From assembly GCF_007676705.1 (NCBI RefSeq), contig NZ_VEBF01000003.1, positions 186,001 to 250,000 of the forward strand: DNA of 64,000 nt. The letters are read 5' to 3'. This stretch comes from Paenibacillus xylanexedens. GTDB taxonomy: Bacteria; Bacillota; Bacilli; Paenibacillales; Paenibacillaceae. The translations under genes were made by a program, and so were the position numbers. Shown here piece by piece: positions 8,439 to 17,668 of this stretch. Below the pieces are notes generated by a model. That model was not told the origin of the DNA. It ran no database searches and saw nothing but the letters and a program-made list of their open reading frames with translations. Every line of letters starts with the position of its first letter. Position 1 is the stretch's first letter.

Positions 8439-9812
8439 CTAACCTGCGTCCAGACTACGTAGCGCAACGAGCAGACTTCCAGCGATCAGATCCAACTCAT
8501 CCTCGGTGGTGACAAACGGCGGGGAAATCGTCAAAATGTTTGCAAACCCCGGCACGGTATCGCCGTTCTTGCCAATCAGGATGCCGTCCCTTTTACAACT
8601 GGCGAGCACCTTCATTACCTTATCCGCCTCCGCAGGAGAACCTTCTGCTTCAATCAATTCAATGCCACAGGCGAATCCGAATGAACGGATATCCCCCACA
8701 ACAGGCAGTTCGAGCAATGGCTTCAGCTTCTCACGAAGCAGATATCCCAGTTCTTCCGCCCGGCTGACCAGATTCTCTCGTTCCAGAATCTCCAGATTCG
8801 CCAGTGCCACCCGGCAGGACACGGGATTTCCGCCAAATGTATTCACATGCCGAAAATGGGCATCCGGTCCGGGCTCGCGGAACGTGTCATACAGATCGGC
8901 TCGCACGGCTGTTGCCGATAGGGGTGAATACGCACTGGTCATGCCTTTTGCCATCGTCACAATATCTGGCTGCACACCATAGTTCTGATGACCAAACTTC
9001 TGCCCAGAGCGGCCAAAACCGCAGATTACCTCATCTACGATGAGCAGCACACCATAGCGCTGACAGATCTCTTGCACGGTACGCATATAATCCGGCGGCG
9101 GGACAATCATGCCGCCCCCTGTGATCACCGGCTCCATAATTACTGCGGCAACTGTCTCAGGACCTTCCCAACGAATCACCTCTTCATAGATGGTTGCACA
9201 TTCGAGTCCGCATCCATCCTTGCTTCGTCCAAACGGGCAGCGGTAACAATACGGTGGTGGAACATGAGAGAAACCCACGCCGAGCGGCTCGTATTTGATC
9301 TTGCGGGCGGCTTGCCCAGTGGCGCCCAACGCTCCCATGGAATTGCCGTGATACGCACGGTGACGGGAGATGAATTTGTGCCGAGTAGGCTCACCATTCT
9401 GATGGTGGTACTGGCGGGCTATTTTGAAAGCCACCTCATTCGCATCTGAACCTGAGTTGGAGAAGAATATTCGATACTCCCCCTCCAGCCAGTCATTCAG
9501 CTTCTCCGCCAGCAAAATCGCCGGTTCGTGACTCTGCGTCATCGGTACATAAGCGAGTGCTTTCATCTGTTCGTAGGCACTTCTCGCAATCTCCTCACGG
9601 CCATGCCCCACATTCACACACCACAGTCCAGACATCGCATCCAGATAACGCGTACCATCCTGATCGGTGATCCAGCTACCCTCCCCGCTTACTGCAATCA
9701 TCGGATGATCGTTATGAGGCGAGATGTGATGCCATACGTATTTGCGATCTTTCTCCAGCCATTCTTCCTTCGTACCGCCAAGCGGCTGAGGCTGCTGATC
9801 CACAGAACTCAT
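8439..9812 (-). CDS. Class III PLP aminotransferase, probably beta-alanine (omega-amino acid) transaminase
   Basis: Fold-type I aminotransferase with the pyridoxal-phosphate lysine at Lys289 (TMAKGMTSAYSPL) and the cofactor aspartate at Asp260 (LIVDEVICGFGRSG). A cysteine cluster (C189, C192, C201, C205, around CYRCPFG) is a feature also seen in this omega-transaminase subgroup. The expected role is to convert beta-alanine, or beta-aminoisobutyrate from thymine, to malonate or methylmalonate semialdehyde. No semialdehyde dehydrogenase is present in the window, so the final oxidation is encoded elsewhere. The substrate is inferred from the operon. Confidence 0.85.
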   Translation of the reverse strand: MSSVDQQPQPLGGTKEEWLEKDRKYVWHHISPHNDHPMIAVSGEGSWITDQDGTRYLDAMSGLWCVNVGHGREEIARSAYEQMKALAYVPMTQSHEPAILLAEKLNDWLEGEYRIFFSNSGSDANEVAFKIARQYHHQNGEPTRHKFISRHRAYHGNSMGALGATGQAARKIKYEPLGVGFSHVPPPYCYRCPFGRSKDGCGLECATIYEEVIRWEGPETVAAVIMEPVITGGGMIVPPPDYMRTVQEICQRYGVLLIVDEVICGFGRSGQKFGHQNYGVQPDIVTMAKGMTSAYSPLSATAVRADLYDTFREPGPDAHFRHVNTFGGNPVSCRVALANLEILERENLVSRAEELGYLLREKLKPLLELPVVGDIRSFGFACGIELIEAEGSPAEADKVMKVLASCKRDGILIGKNGDTVPGFANILTISPPFVTTEDELDLIAGSLLVALRSLDAG

Positions 9813-9833
9813 TCGTCATCCTCCTCCACACGC

Positions 9834-10898
9834 TTATTTCACCGCTTCTTCATAGATGCTTTTCTCGAGCGCTTCATCCAGGTTGGCAGCTTTTTTGATC
9901 AGGCCATAGTTCAGTGCAATATCCGCAGTCCGGGTAAATGACTCATCCACAAAACTGCCGACTTGCTGCTCCGTAAATCCTTCTGGTCGGATCAGCTTCG
10001 CAATCTCTTCCAGCATCGTTACCTGATGTTCACGAGTGGTGCTGCCATCCGTCACATTACTCATCACGATATCCACCGTCTCATCCTGTTCATCAATGGC
10101 ATAGTTCCAGCCTTTCAGAATGGCACGGGTCACTTTGACCGCAAGCTCACGGTTGCTGTCTACCCAATCCTTCTTGGCAATCAGCGTATCCTCCAGCATG
10201 CCAACACCGGCATCTTCAATGTTGAACACATCCAGATCCGATTCTTTCGTTCCACTTTCCAGCACCACGTGGTATTCGTTATAGATCGTCGCCGTAGCTA
10301 CATCTACCTGATCGTTGAAAAACTGATCCATTGTGAAACCCTGCTTCACCAGTTCAATGTCTTTCTTCGGGTCCAGGCCATTCTTCTCCATGAACGCGAG
10401 CACCTGAAACTGCTGACTGCCGAACCAGGTACTGACCTTCTTTCCCTTCATCTGAGCCGGATCGGTAATGCCCAGGGACTTCTTCGCAATCAAACGATAG
10501 CTGCTCTTCTGTGAGATCTGGGCGAGCGAGACAAGTGGCAGGCCGTTATCCCGGCTGACCAGCAAACTGTCTACACCCGTGATCCCCACATCGGCCGCAC
10601 CATTGACCACCTGCTGCTCAATCACGATATCCGGACCACCCGGAATAATCTCGGCATCAATGCCTTCATCTGCAAAAAAGCCTTTTTCCTTCGCTGCATA
10701 GATCCCGGCAAACTGCGCCTGCGGCACCCATTTCAGCTGAATTTTCACTTTGGTTAACGGTTGATCTGCTTCTCCCGCCCCTCCTGAACTCGCAGCGGCA
10801 GGCTCAGCAGCCGGCTCGGACTTCGTAGAACAAGCGCCCAGCATCGTAACAACCAACAGGACCAATACCAGCAAACCCGGCTTCAACGTTTTGTACAT
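9834..10898 (-). CDS. NMT1/THI5-like ABC transporter substrate-binding lipoprotein
   Basis: The signal peptide ends in the lipobox LGAC, predicting a membrane-anchored extracellular lipoprotein followed by a Ser/Ala/Gly/Pro-rich linker. The mature part matches the ThiY-like (NMT1/THI5) fold: KIQLKWVPQAQFAGIYAA at the start and a GGPDIVIEQQVVNGAADVG segment. Family members bind thiamin-precursor pyrimidines, riboflavin, nitrate, taurine or sulfonates. Within this operon a uracil- or thymine-like pyrimidine is the likely ligand. A short hairpin (ATCAGG...CCTGAT, about 10930-10966) lies between the permease and this gene and may favour its expression. Confidence 0.85.
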   Translation of the reverse strand: MYKTLKPGLLVLVLLVVTMLGACSTKSEPAAEPAAASSGGAGEADQPLTKVKIQLKWVPQAQFAGIYAAKEKGFFADEGIDAEIIPGGPDIVIEQQVVNGAADVGITGVDSLLVSRDNGLPLVSLAQISQKSSYRLIAKKSLGITDPAQMKGKKVSTWFGSQQFQVLAFMEKNGLDPKKDIELVKQGFTMDQFFNDQVDVATATIYNEYHVVLESGTKESDLDVFNIEDAGVGMLEDTLIAKKDWVDSNRELAVKVTRAILKGWNYAIDEQDETVDIVMSNVTDGSTTREHQVTMLEEIAKLIRPEGFTEQQVGSFVDESFTRTADIALNYGLIKKAANLDEALEKSIYEEAVK

Positions 10899-10973
10899 GT
10901 ACAGAACAACCCCCTGTTTATATACGATTTTTCAATCAGGTATTACGATCTATGGTGGGTACCCTGATGAACG

Positions 10974-11912
10974 TTATTGATCTGTGCGTGCACGATTCCA
11001 CGGAATGAGTCGCTTTTCTGCCAGGACAACCGCTTCATACAACACAATGCCGAGCGCGGCGGCGATGACAATGCAGGACCAGGCCAAAGGCATGTTCGCC
11101 AGTCGAATCTGATCCGAGAGCAAGTACCCAAGCCCTTGGGAGGCGATGAAGAATTCACCCACAATGGCCCCGATAATACTGGTCGACATATTGATCTTTA
11201 GACCGGCAAAGAGGGAAGGCATGGCGTGAGGCAGTCTCAGCTTCCAAAAAAACTGCATCCTGCTCGCAGCAAGGCCACTCAGCAGATCACTGTACTGCGG
11301 TTGAATTGAAGTCAGCCCTTTGAACAGGCTGACAGCCATGGCTGCCATCGTAATCACCGTGACAACAGCAATACGGGACCAGATCCCGTCACCGAACCAA
11401 TTGTTCATAATCGGGGCAAGGGCCACGATGGGGACCGCGTTCAGCGCAGACAAAACCGTAACTGCCGCCCTGCCGCTTGTGGGAAAGAACGATGCACCCG
11501 CTGCCGCCATAGCGCCTAGCAGGGAACCGAGCAGGAAGCCACCCAGCATTTCGGTTCCGCTGTACATCGCGTAACGAAAGAGCATATTGGCATTTTCCTG
11601 TATGGATGCCGCAATCGCGGAAGGCACAGGCAGCTGGTAGCTTTCCAGCGAGAATATCCAATGAAACAACCTGAGCTGCCAGAGGGAGAGAAACAACACA
11701 CCCGCACCCCAAGGAAGCACACTCAGTGCAACCGATCGTCCGCGAACGCCAGAGCCCGATCTGACCTTTCCGGCTTGTCCCCGTTGTCCATGAATTTCCG
11801 ATCCTGGGACAGCTGCCGTCTGTGAACCATTGAGGGTCGTAGCCGCGCCAGTTACAGCAGCAATCGACACACCTTCATCACTTTTCCGGCTCAACACGCT
11901 ACCTTCACTCAT
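10974..11912 (-). CDS. ABC transporter permease (SsuC/ThiX-like)
   Basis: Inner-membrane subunit of the pyrimidine-operon importer. It has six or so hydrophobic segments and the binding-protein-dependent permease signature with the ATPase contact loop (LRLPHAMPSLFAGLKI). An unusual Ser/Gly/Arg-rich cytoplasmic extension of about 60 residues precedes the first membrane helix. The start overlaps the stop of the other permease by four bases, so the two are probably translated together as a heterodimer. Confidence 0.87.
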   Translation of the reverse strand: MSEGSVLSRKSDEGVSIAAVTGAATTLNGSQTAAVPGSEIHGQRGQAGKVRSGSGVRGRSVALSVLPWGAGVLFLSLWQLRLFHWIFSLESYQLPVPSAIAASIQENANMLFRYAMYSGTEMLGGFLLGSLLGAMAAAGASFFPTSGRAAVTVLSALNAVPIVALAPIMNNWFGDGIWSRIAVVTVITMAAMAVSLFKGLTSIQPQYSDLLSGLAASRMQFFWKLRLPHAMPSLFAGLKINMSTSIIGAIVGEFFIASQGLGYLLSDQIRLANMPLAWSCIVIAAALGIVLYEAVVLAEKRLIPWNRARTDQ

Positions 11913-12730
11913 GTGGCCTGACCTCCTTTGGCCCTGAATTCAGGCTGCCAGGGAGTCAACCAACGTTCAGCCAGACTGATGGCCAGATACGAGATCAGGC
12001 CAATGCCGATGCTAAGCATAATGGTTGCCCAGAACATGCCAACTTGGGCATGGCCGTAATATAACGAACTGACCATCAGGACGCCGAGTCCATCGGGAGC
12101 CCCCATCAATTCCACAACGATGGAGGAGGTTACCGCCAGCGGAGCAGCTATTTTCAACCCAGAAAATAGTCCCGGCAGTGCTGAGGGCAGCAGACATTTG
12201 ATATAACGCGCGGTCAGTGAAGCTCCACAGGAACGCATAAGTTCCAGGTGCTCTGGTGCTGCACTTTTCAATCCTTTCAAGGTATGGATGATGATCGGAA
12301 AGAAGGTGACATACGCCGCCATAACAATCCGTGCCCACTCCGCGTTGTGGATGATGCCGTACACAATCGGAGCGAGACCAATGACCGGAACCATCTGTGA
12401 GGAGACTACATATGGCGATAATGTGCGCTCCAGCCAGACAGCCGCGCTCATGAGCAGCGCCAGACCCAGACCCAGCAGCGTTCCCCCTGCGAAACCAATG
12501 GCTGCATTGCCAAACGTGACAGCCCCCTGCTCTGCGAGCGTACCCGAGTAACGAAACAGGGCTGCAAGGACTTCGTGCAGATATGGAAGGCGAGACGCCG
12601 CCTGCTGAGGTGACAGAAACAGCTGGAGCATCCAGGCGATTGCTTCCCACAGCACCAATACGGCCATAATCCAGATGACGACCCAGGAGCGATAGCCTGG
12701 TTTAAAGAATCGCAGGGACATGAGAGTCAT
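11909..12730 (-). CDS. ABC transporter permease (SsuC/ThiX-like)
   Basis: Second permease of the same importer, with about six membrane segments and the ATPase contact loop (CLLPSALPGLFSGLKIAA). GAGGAG lies just upstream of a GTG-ATG pair, and the ATG is chosen here. An ATG three codons further is also possible. The gene overlaps the end of the ATPase gene by about 30 bases, which indicates tight coupling. Both permeases belong to the group that works with NMT1/THI5-like binding proteins. Confidence 0.87.
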   Translation of the reverse strand: MTLMSLRFFKPGYRSWVVIWIMAVLVLWEAIAWMLQLFLSPQQAASRLPYLHEVLAALFRYSGTLAEQGAVTFGNAAIGFAGGTLLGLGLALLMSAAVWLERTLSPYVVSSQMVPVIGLAPIVYGIIHNAEWARIVMAAYVTFFPIIIHTLKGLKSAAPEHLELMRSCGASLTARYIKCLLPSALPGLFSGLKIAAPLAVTSSIVVELMGAPDGLGVLMVSSLYYGHAQVGMFWATIMLSIGIGLISYLAISLAERWLTPWQPEFRAKGGQAT

Positions 12731-13526
12731 CACGCTCCTCGTAGAAGCAATTGCGAATGGTCGTGATCATGCGATAGAAAGCTTCTGTTTCTCTCAGTTC
12801 ACTATGACGTTCGGAAGGCAGGTTAACGGAATGAATGGAATGTACTTGACCCGGATGTGCCGAGAGCACGATGATTCGGTCGGATAGAAATACGGCTTCG
12901 GGGATGCTGTGTGTGACAAAGAGGAAGGTCTTGCCTGTCGAGCGTTTGATCTCAAGCAGCTCCAATTGAAGCTTTTCTTTGGTGAATTCGTCTAGGGCGG
13001 AAAAGGGTTCATCCATGAGCAGCAATGGCGGATCAAGTGCAAGGGCACGTGCAATAGATACACGTTGCTGCATCCCGCCACTGAGCTGCCATGGATAATG
13101 GTCGGCGAAGCGGGATAGCCCTACCATTTCAAGCAGTTCACCGCTAATGCGGCGGCACTCCTTTCGGCGAGTACCGAGCAGCTCCAAGGGCAATTCCACA
13201 TTGTGACGAACGGTGCGCCAATCGAACAAGGCTGGTGTCTGAAAGACGATGCCGAACTGTCGCTGTAGCCGGGCCCGTTCAGGCTCCTGACCTGCAATGC
13301 GAACAGTGCCTGAGGTGGGCTGAAGTAGATCACCCACCAGCCGGAGCAAGGTTGACTTGCCACAACCAGAAGGGCCCAGCAGGGAGACAAACTCATTGGA
13401 CTGAATCTGGAATGTAACATCCGACAAGGCAGTGACTTGTTGTGTCCCTGTGCCGAAGACAACGGACACATGATCAACATCAATATGGCAGGCTTCGGGG
13501 GCTGTAGCTGAGGATATGGAGGACAT
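12702..13526 (-). CDS. ABC transporter ATP-binding protein (SsuB/TauB-like)
   Basis: First gene of the leftward operon; it energises import by the two permeases. All nucleotide-binding motifs are present: Walker A GPSGCGKST, Q-loop FGIVFQTPALFDWRT, signature LSGGMQQRVSIARAL, Walker B LLLMDEPFSALD, and the switch His in FVTHSIPEA. The start chosen (MSSISS) has AAAGGAG seven bases upstream. A longer frame adds 14 residues that would cover this site. Family members transport aromatic or sulfonated compounds and thiamin-type pyrimidines. Confidence 0.9.
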   Translation of the reverse strand: MSSISSATAPEACHIDVDHVSVVFGTGTQQVTALSDVTFQIQSNEFVSLLGPSGCGKSTLLRLVGDLLQPTSGTVRIAGQEPERARLQRQFGIVFQTPALFDWRTVRHNVELPLELLGTRRKECRRISGELLEMVGLSRFADHYPWQLSGGMQQRVSIARALALDPPLLLMDEPFSALDEFTKEKLQLELLEIKRSTGKTFLFVTHSIPEAVFLSDRIIVLSAHPGQVHSIHSVNLPSERHSELRETEAFYRMITTIRNCFYEERDDSHVPAIL

Positions 13527-13642
13527 GGGCATTCTCCTTTGTGAGAAGTTGTTTGCATTGCACACCAAGGCTGAATGGGAGGTTTATATACACGAACGTA
13601 ACAGGTTTTGCTTGTTAGATAATACTATATCGCTTTGGGCGG

Positions 13643-13698
13643 GGATTACATTATACAGTGTGTTTTGAGTATGGGCCCGTTCATGTTACACAATGTAA
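13643..13698 (-). promoter_or_regulatory. Candidate promoter and activator site of the pyrimidine operon
   Basis: On the minus strand a perfect TATAAT lies at 13650-13655, but the -35 position reads GGGCCC, so unaided transcription should be poor. An inverted repeat TTACA-CAA-TGTAA (13686-13698) is centred about 49 bases before the estimated start. This spacing suits an activator overlapping the -35 region. The PucR-type protein at the left edge is the obvious candidate, which is inference. The rest of the 480-base gap to the divergent chemoreceptor shows nothing I can name. Confidence 0.45.
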
Positions 13699-14005
13699 AA
13701 TGAGATAGATTCTCAGATGCATTCATGTGAGTTTCCTTGGTAGAAAGCTAACATATGTTTCACCTAACAATAAGCGTACGATCATTTGTATTTATTGAAT
13801 GAATATTCGGAAAATATGACATATCCCCTCGTATTCTTGCTCGTTTTCTTGTATAAAGATTGAATAGAACGATAAGGACTTCCACCTGCGAGTGAGTCAG
13901 GCTGCGGAATAATGAAGGCGGTATCATGATTCCGGTTCAACCACTACACAGGAGTGTCCATAGATCAATAGAACGAAGCTTGCAAATCCAGAAATCGGGG
14001 TGGTC

Positions 14006-16231
14006 ATGATGTTTGATTGGCTGGGATGGAGAAAAGGTTTGCCGCTATGGCGATCGTATCGGTTGAACGCACACATGAAGGAAGATGTGGAACAGATTTT
14101 TGAGGGGATTGCCGAAACGAGGCGGCAGCTGATGATGGACTGGGCAGAGGAACAATGGAATCACCTGGATCGATTGCTTCATCAAATACAGTCAGTTCGA
14201 CCCCAAGATGTACTGCCAAATTCATCTCATATAAGCCAGCTGGATGCATGGTTTCAATCCAGTTATAATCGAGCCGTCGATAGTACAGAGCTATTTATGC
14301 TAAACGAACAGAATCAGGTGGTATTCTCTACATATAAGAAACATATAGGACAGATCTATGAAGATCACGAAGCTTTGATTGGACCAGGATTGAAGTACTC
14401 CCGAGCAGATCATCATGGGAAAAAGTGTTTGTATGGCCCTTATTCCGATCCACTGACGTTGGATATTGGACCACGCTCGTCCGCTTTTCACGATGATGTC
14501 ACCTTGCTGTTTATCACCCCAATTCTGCAGGAAGGTCGATACGTCGGTTCATTATGCAGCCGTGTTCCTGGAGATGTCCTGGGTGACCTGATTCAACGAG
14601 AATCAGGCCATATCTATCCCGATTCCGGTGACAACTATCTCTTTATGGCTGAGTCGAGATTACGGCCTCATCTGCAGCCCGGTACCGCCTTGTCTCGAAG
14701 CCGCTTCGAGGATCGTACCTTCACACATGGGGAGAATCTGAAAGATGGTGTCACCACCGATTGGGGCATCGTTTCCGTGAAGGAGCATACCGAGCTGGAA
14801 CTCATGTTCACTGATCCCTCGACCGGAGAGCTACACCCTGGCGTTGCGAACACCATTCAGAATGGTTCGAATCTGTTTGTAGCCTTTCCCGGATACTCGG
14901 ATTACCGCCATATTTCTGTCATTGGCAAAGGTATCACCTTCCAGCTTCCACATTGTCCTGATCGGTGGGGCATGATGTGTGAGGGGGATCTGGAGGAAGT
15001 ATACCGGATACGAAGCATTGGCTGGCGCCAGTTTAAGCAGCACAGTCTCTTCACACTCTTGTCAGGGGTTACAGGAGCGGCCCTTGTCTATGCCGTTACT
15101 GGCAGTGGATGGAGCGCGGCACTACTTGCGGCTTTTAATGTACTGTTCGGATTCTTCACTGCATTACGGCTGAATCGCAGCCAATATCGACGGGTTCATG
15201 ATGACTTGCGCCGCATCAGCCGATTTATTCGAATCAATGCCGAAGGCAGAGGTGATCTAACACAGCGCCTGAATACGTCTGATTTTGCCCAAGACGAATC
15301 GGGTGAACTCGCGAAGTGGATCAACAACATGATTGACTCTCTGGAAGGCATTATGCTGAAGGTACAACTTGCCACGGTAGACGTTATGGACAACCAGTAT
15401 CAGATGCGAACCTCAACAGAGACAACCCAGGGGACGACTGAGCGTGTGAACTACAAGCTTGGTTCGATGATTCAGGCCATTCGCACCCAACTGGAAGATC
15501 TCGATCAGGCCAAGATCGCTGCAGATCACATGCGCCTAACGCTGCAGCAACTAGAGACATCTGCCACCGAACAGATTGGCGTGGCTCAGCAAGAAGTGGA
15601 ACGAATCGGTGACAAAATGACCCAAATCTCCGGAGCGGTATCCGATACCAACCGTACCATCCTGTCCTTCATGGACACCATGAAAGAGATTTACCGTGCA
15701 CTGGCTGTCATTGATGAAATTTCAGCTCAGACCAACCTGCTCGCGCTGAATGCTACCATTGAAGCTGCACGCGTGGGCGAACATGGCCAAGGGTTCTCCG
15801 TTGTGGCGGGGGAAATCCGTAAGCTGGCCGATGTATCCCGCTCTTCTACTGAAGATATCCATCAGATTCTGGACCGAATCTCAACTGCAGCAGGAGCTGC
15901 ATCCCAATTAATCACAGAGGGAGATCAGGTGCTGGCTGAAGGAACGACATTGGTTCAGGCCGCTTCGCAACTTCTACAAAATGCTACCGCTGAAGAACCT
16001 GAACGCACACAAGTCGTGGATCAAGTGGTCATGCTAATGGAGAATATTGCTGCGATCAGCCATCAAAATCGGGCGACTTCTGCTGAGGTAGAAGCAGAGA
16101 TGATGGAGCTGATCCGTGATATGTTGCAGGTTCAGCATTCTTCGCATAACGTGGAAGCCATTACGGTCTTCCTGCAACAACTCGTGGGACAATTCCATCT
16201 CAACCACCCCGCCAAAAATGCTGTCATCTGA
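14006..16231 (+). CDS. Methyl-accepting chemotaxis protein with long N-terminal cytoplasmic-type sensor
   Basis: The C-terminal half is a chemoreceptor signalling module with the hairpin tip IDEISAQTNLLALNATIEAARVGEHG and an adjoining GFSVVAGEIRKLAD stretch. No membrane segment is seen before a pair of hydrophobic helices at about residues 347-363 and 370-390, followed by a HAMP-like stretch. The roughly 340-residue sensor region would then be cytoplasmic, unlike classical receptors with an extracellular domain. That region carries several Cys and His residues (KKCLYGPYSD, PHCPDRWGMMC). The GTG six bases earlier is an alternative start. The gene diverges from the pyrimidine operon, which hints at sensing a related ligand; this is speculative. 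Confidence 0.85.
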   Translation: MMFDWLGWRKGLPLWRSYRLNAHMKEDVEQIFEGIAETRRQLMMDWAEEQWNHLDRLLHQIQSVRPQDVLPNSSHISQLDAWFQSSYNRAVDSTELFMLNEQNQVVFSTYKKHIGQIYEDHEALIGPGLKYSRADHHGKKCLYGPYSDPLTLDIGPRSSAFHDDVTLLFITPILQEGRYVGSLCSRVPGDVLGDLIQRESGHIYPDSGDNYLFMAESRLRPHLQPGTALSRSRFEDRTFTHGENLKDGVTTDWGIVSVKEHTELELMFTDPSTGELHPGVANTIQNGSNLFVAFPGYSDYRHISVIGKGITFQLPHCPDRWGMMCEGDLEEVYRIRSIGWRQFKQHSLFTLLSGVTGAALVYAVTGSGWSAALLAAFNVLFGFFTALRLNRSQYRRVHDDLRRISRFIRINAEGRGDLTQRLNTSDFAQDESGELAKWINNMIDSLEGIMLKVQLATVDVMDNQYQMRTSTETTQGTTERVNYKLGSMIQAIRTQLEDLDQAKIAADHMRLTLQQLETSATEQIGVAQQEVERIGDKMTQISGAVSDTNRTILSFMDTMKEIYRALAVIDEISAQTNLLALNATIEAARVGEHGQGFSVVAGEIRKLADVSRSSTEDIHQILDRISTAAGAASQLITEGDQVLAEGTTLVQAASQLLQNATAEEPERTQVVDQVVMLMENIAAISHQNRATSAEVEAEMMELIRDMLQVQHSSHNVEAITVFLQQLVGQFHLNHPAKNAVI

Positions 16232-16350
16232 CGTCATCGTTGACGCGGATTGGAGAAATAGCTAAAATTTGATGCAACTGTTCCTTTTGAAATTGTCATA
16301 TCATTTATAATAGAAGATCTCCAATCTGAACCGATGAAAGGGTGGTCTGC

Positions 16351-17352
16351 ATGGAATTGCTTCAGGATTCATTTGGCCGGATACATGACTACATCCGTAT
16401 TTCTGTTACGGACCGCTGTAATTTACGCTGTGTGTACTGCATGCCTGCAGAGGGTATGGAGTTTGCTCCACATGATGAGATTATGAGCTACGAAGAAATA
16501 GCACAGGTGCTGAAAGTGCTTGCCCCGATGGGTATGCGCAAAGTACGACTCACCGGGGGCGAACCGCTGGTGCGCAAGGACCTGCACAAGCTCGTCAGCA
16601 TGATCTCGGCGATTGACGGAATTGACGATATTGCACTGACTACCAACGCTCTTCTGCTGGACAAACAAGCTCAAGCGTTGAAAGACGCTGGGTTGAACCG
16701 GATCAATATCAGTCTGGACTCCCTGCAAGCTAGCCGCTTCTCCATGATTACCCGTGGCGGCGATGTGAACAAGGTACTTAAAGGCATCGAGGCTGCAACA
16801 GCCGCTGGTCTCGCTCCAATCAAGCTGAATGTCGTGCTGATGAAGGGCATTAACGATGATGAAATTAAGGACTTTATTGCAATGACCATTGACCAGCCTC
16901 TTCATGTGCGTTTCATTGAATATATGCCGATTGGACAGGCTTCGGATTCATGGCGCAAATCTTATTTGCCGCTGGAGGCCGTCACGGATGTATGTGCTGA
17001 GGCAGGTTGGGCGGTTGAAAATACAGCAGGCCCAGCGGGTAACGGCCCATCACGCAATATGAAAATTGTGGGCTCCGAAGGCACATTCGGATTGATTCAT
17101 CCCGTGAGCGATCACTTCTGCGACAATTGTAACCGACTTCGGCTGACAGCTGACGGACATATCAAAGCCTGCCTCTACTGGTCAGATGAGTATAATGTTC
17201 GCCGCTTCGTGGATGATCCGGATGCCATGGCGGCGCTCTTCCTCAAAGCGCTGGGTACGAAACCCAAGAATCACGAGATGGCCCTGGCTCTGGAACAAAA
17301 AATGCAATCGCACACGCCGACGGTACGGCGCATGTCCCAGATTGGCGGATAA
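16351..17352 (+). CDS. moaA: GTP 3',8-cyclase MoaA
   Basis: Radical SAM enzyme for the first step of molybdenum cofactor synthesis, converting GTP to 3',8-cyclo-GTP. The N-terminal radical SAM cluster is Cys23, Cys27 and Cys30 (CNLRCVYC). The C-terminal cluster motif FCDNCNRLRL followed by a cysteine in KACLYW holds the second 4Fe-4S cluster. The protein ends in the family-typical double glycine. The ATG was chosen with AAAGGGTGG six bases before it. A TATAAT lies at 16306-16311 without a clear -35. It stands alone; mobA is 14 kb away and a Mo enzyme gene about 44 kb away. Confidence 0.95.
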   Translation: MELLQDSFGRIHDYIRISVTDRCNLRCVYCMPAEGMEFAPHDEIMSYEEIAQVLKVLAPMGMRKVRLTGGEPLVRKDLHKLVSMISAIDGIDDIALTTNALLLDKQAQALKDAGLNRINISLDSLQASRFSMITRGGDVNKVLKGIEAATAAGLAPIKLNVVLMKGINDDEIKDFIAMTIDQPLHVRFIEYMPIGQASDSWRKSYLPLEAVTDVCAEAGWAVENTAGPAGNGPSRNMKIVGSEGTFGLIHPVSDHFCDNCNRLRLTADGHIKACLYWSDEYNVRRFVDDPDAMAALFLKALGTKPKNHEMALALEQKMQSHTPTVRRMSQIGG

Positions 17353-17461
17353 CACATGTTTCATTGATGATGTCTGTTGGCATTGTATACCTTTACGTGA
17401 ATCAGCATTCATTGCGGGTAACGTGAAAATAGAGCGTTGCACAAGGAATAAGCGCATAACC

Positions 17462-17500
17462 AAAGCAGACGAGAACATGATGTTCTTGCCTGCTTTTTTG
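17462..17500 (+). terminator. Intrinsic terminator after moaA
   Basis: Inverted arms around AAAGCAG and CTGCTTT with an inner AGAAC/GTTCT stem, followed by a run of T. It ends the moaA transcript. The rest of the 315-base gap to the next gene contains only a short inverted repeat, described separately. Confidence 0.8.
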
Positions 17501-17613
17501 TCTTATTTTCATAAATTTCTAAACGAATTCATATTCCCCTGTTTCATATGTAAAAAATCTAATTAATATACGTTATGCCCTTATCAGGCCTTCAAGATTA
17601 GCCTCATTCTGAC

Positions 17614-17630
17614 GATGTATACAATACATC
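17614..17630. promoter_or_regulatory. Perfect inverted repeat GATGTAT-ACA-ATACATC upstream of soluble chemoreceptor gene
   Basis: A perfect 7-3-7 inverted repeat lies 38 bases before the TTG start of the next gene. Size and position suit a dimeric repressor or activator site. No regulator can be assigned from the window. Confidence 0.4.
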
Positions 17631-17668
17631 TAGATGATATGCACATACATTATAGGAGCTGAACCTTA

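Noticed and set aside
13800..13890. Possible sigma-D (motility) promoter for the large chemoreceptor
   Set aside because: A CGATAA element is present but no TAAA lies at the required 14-16 base distance.
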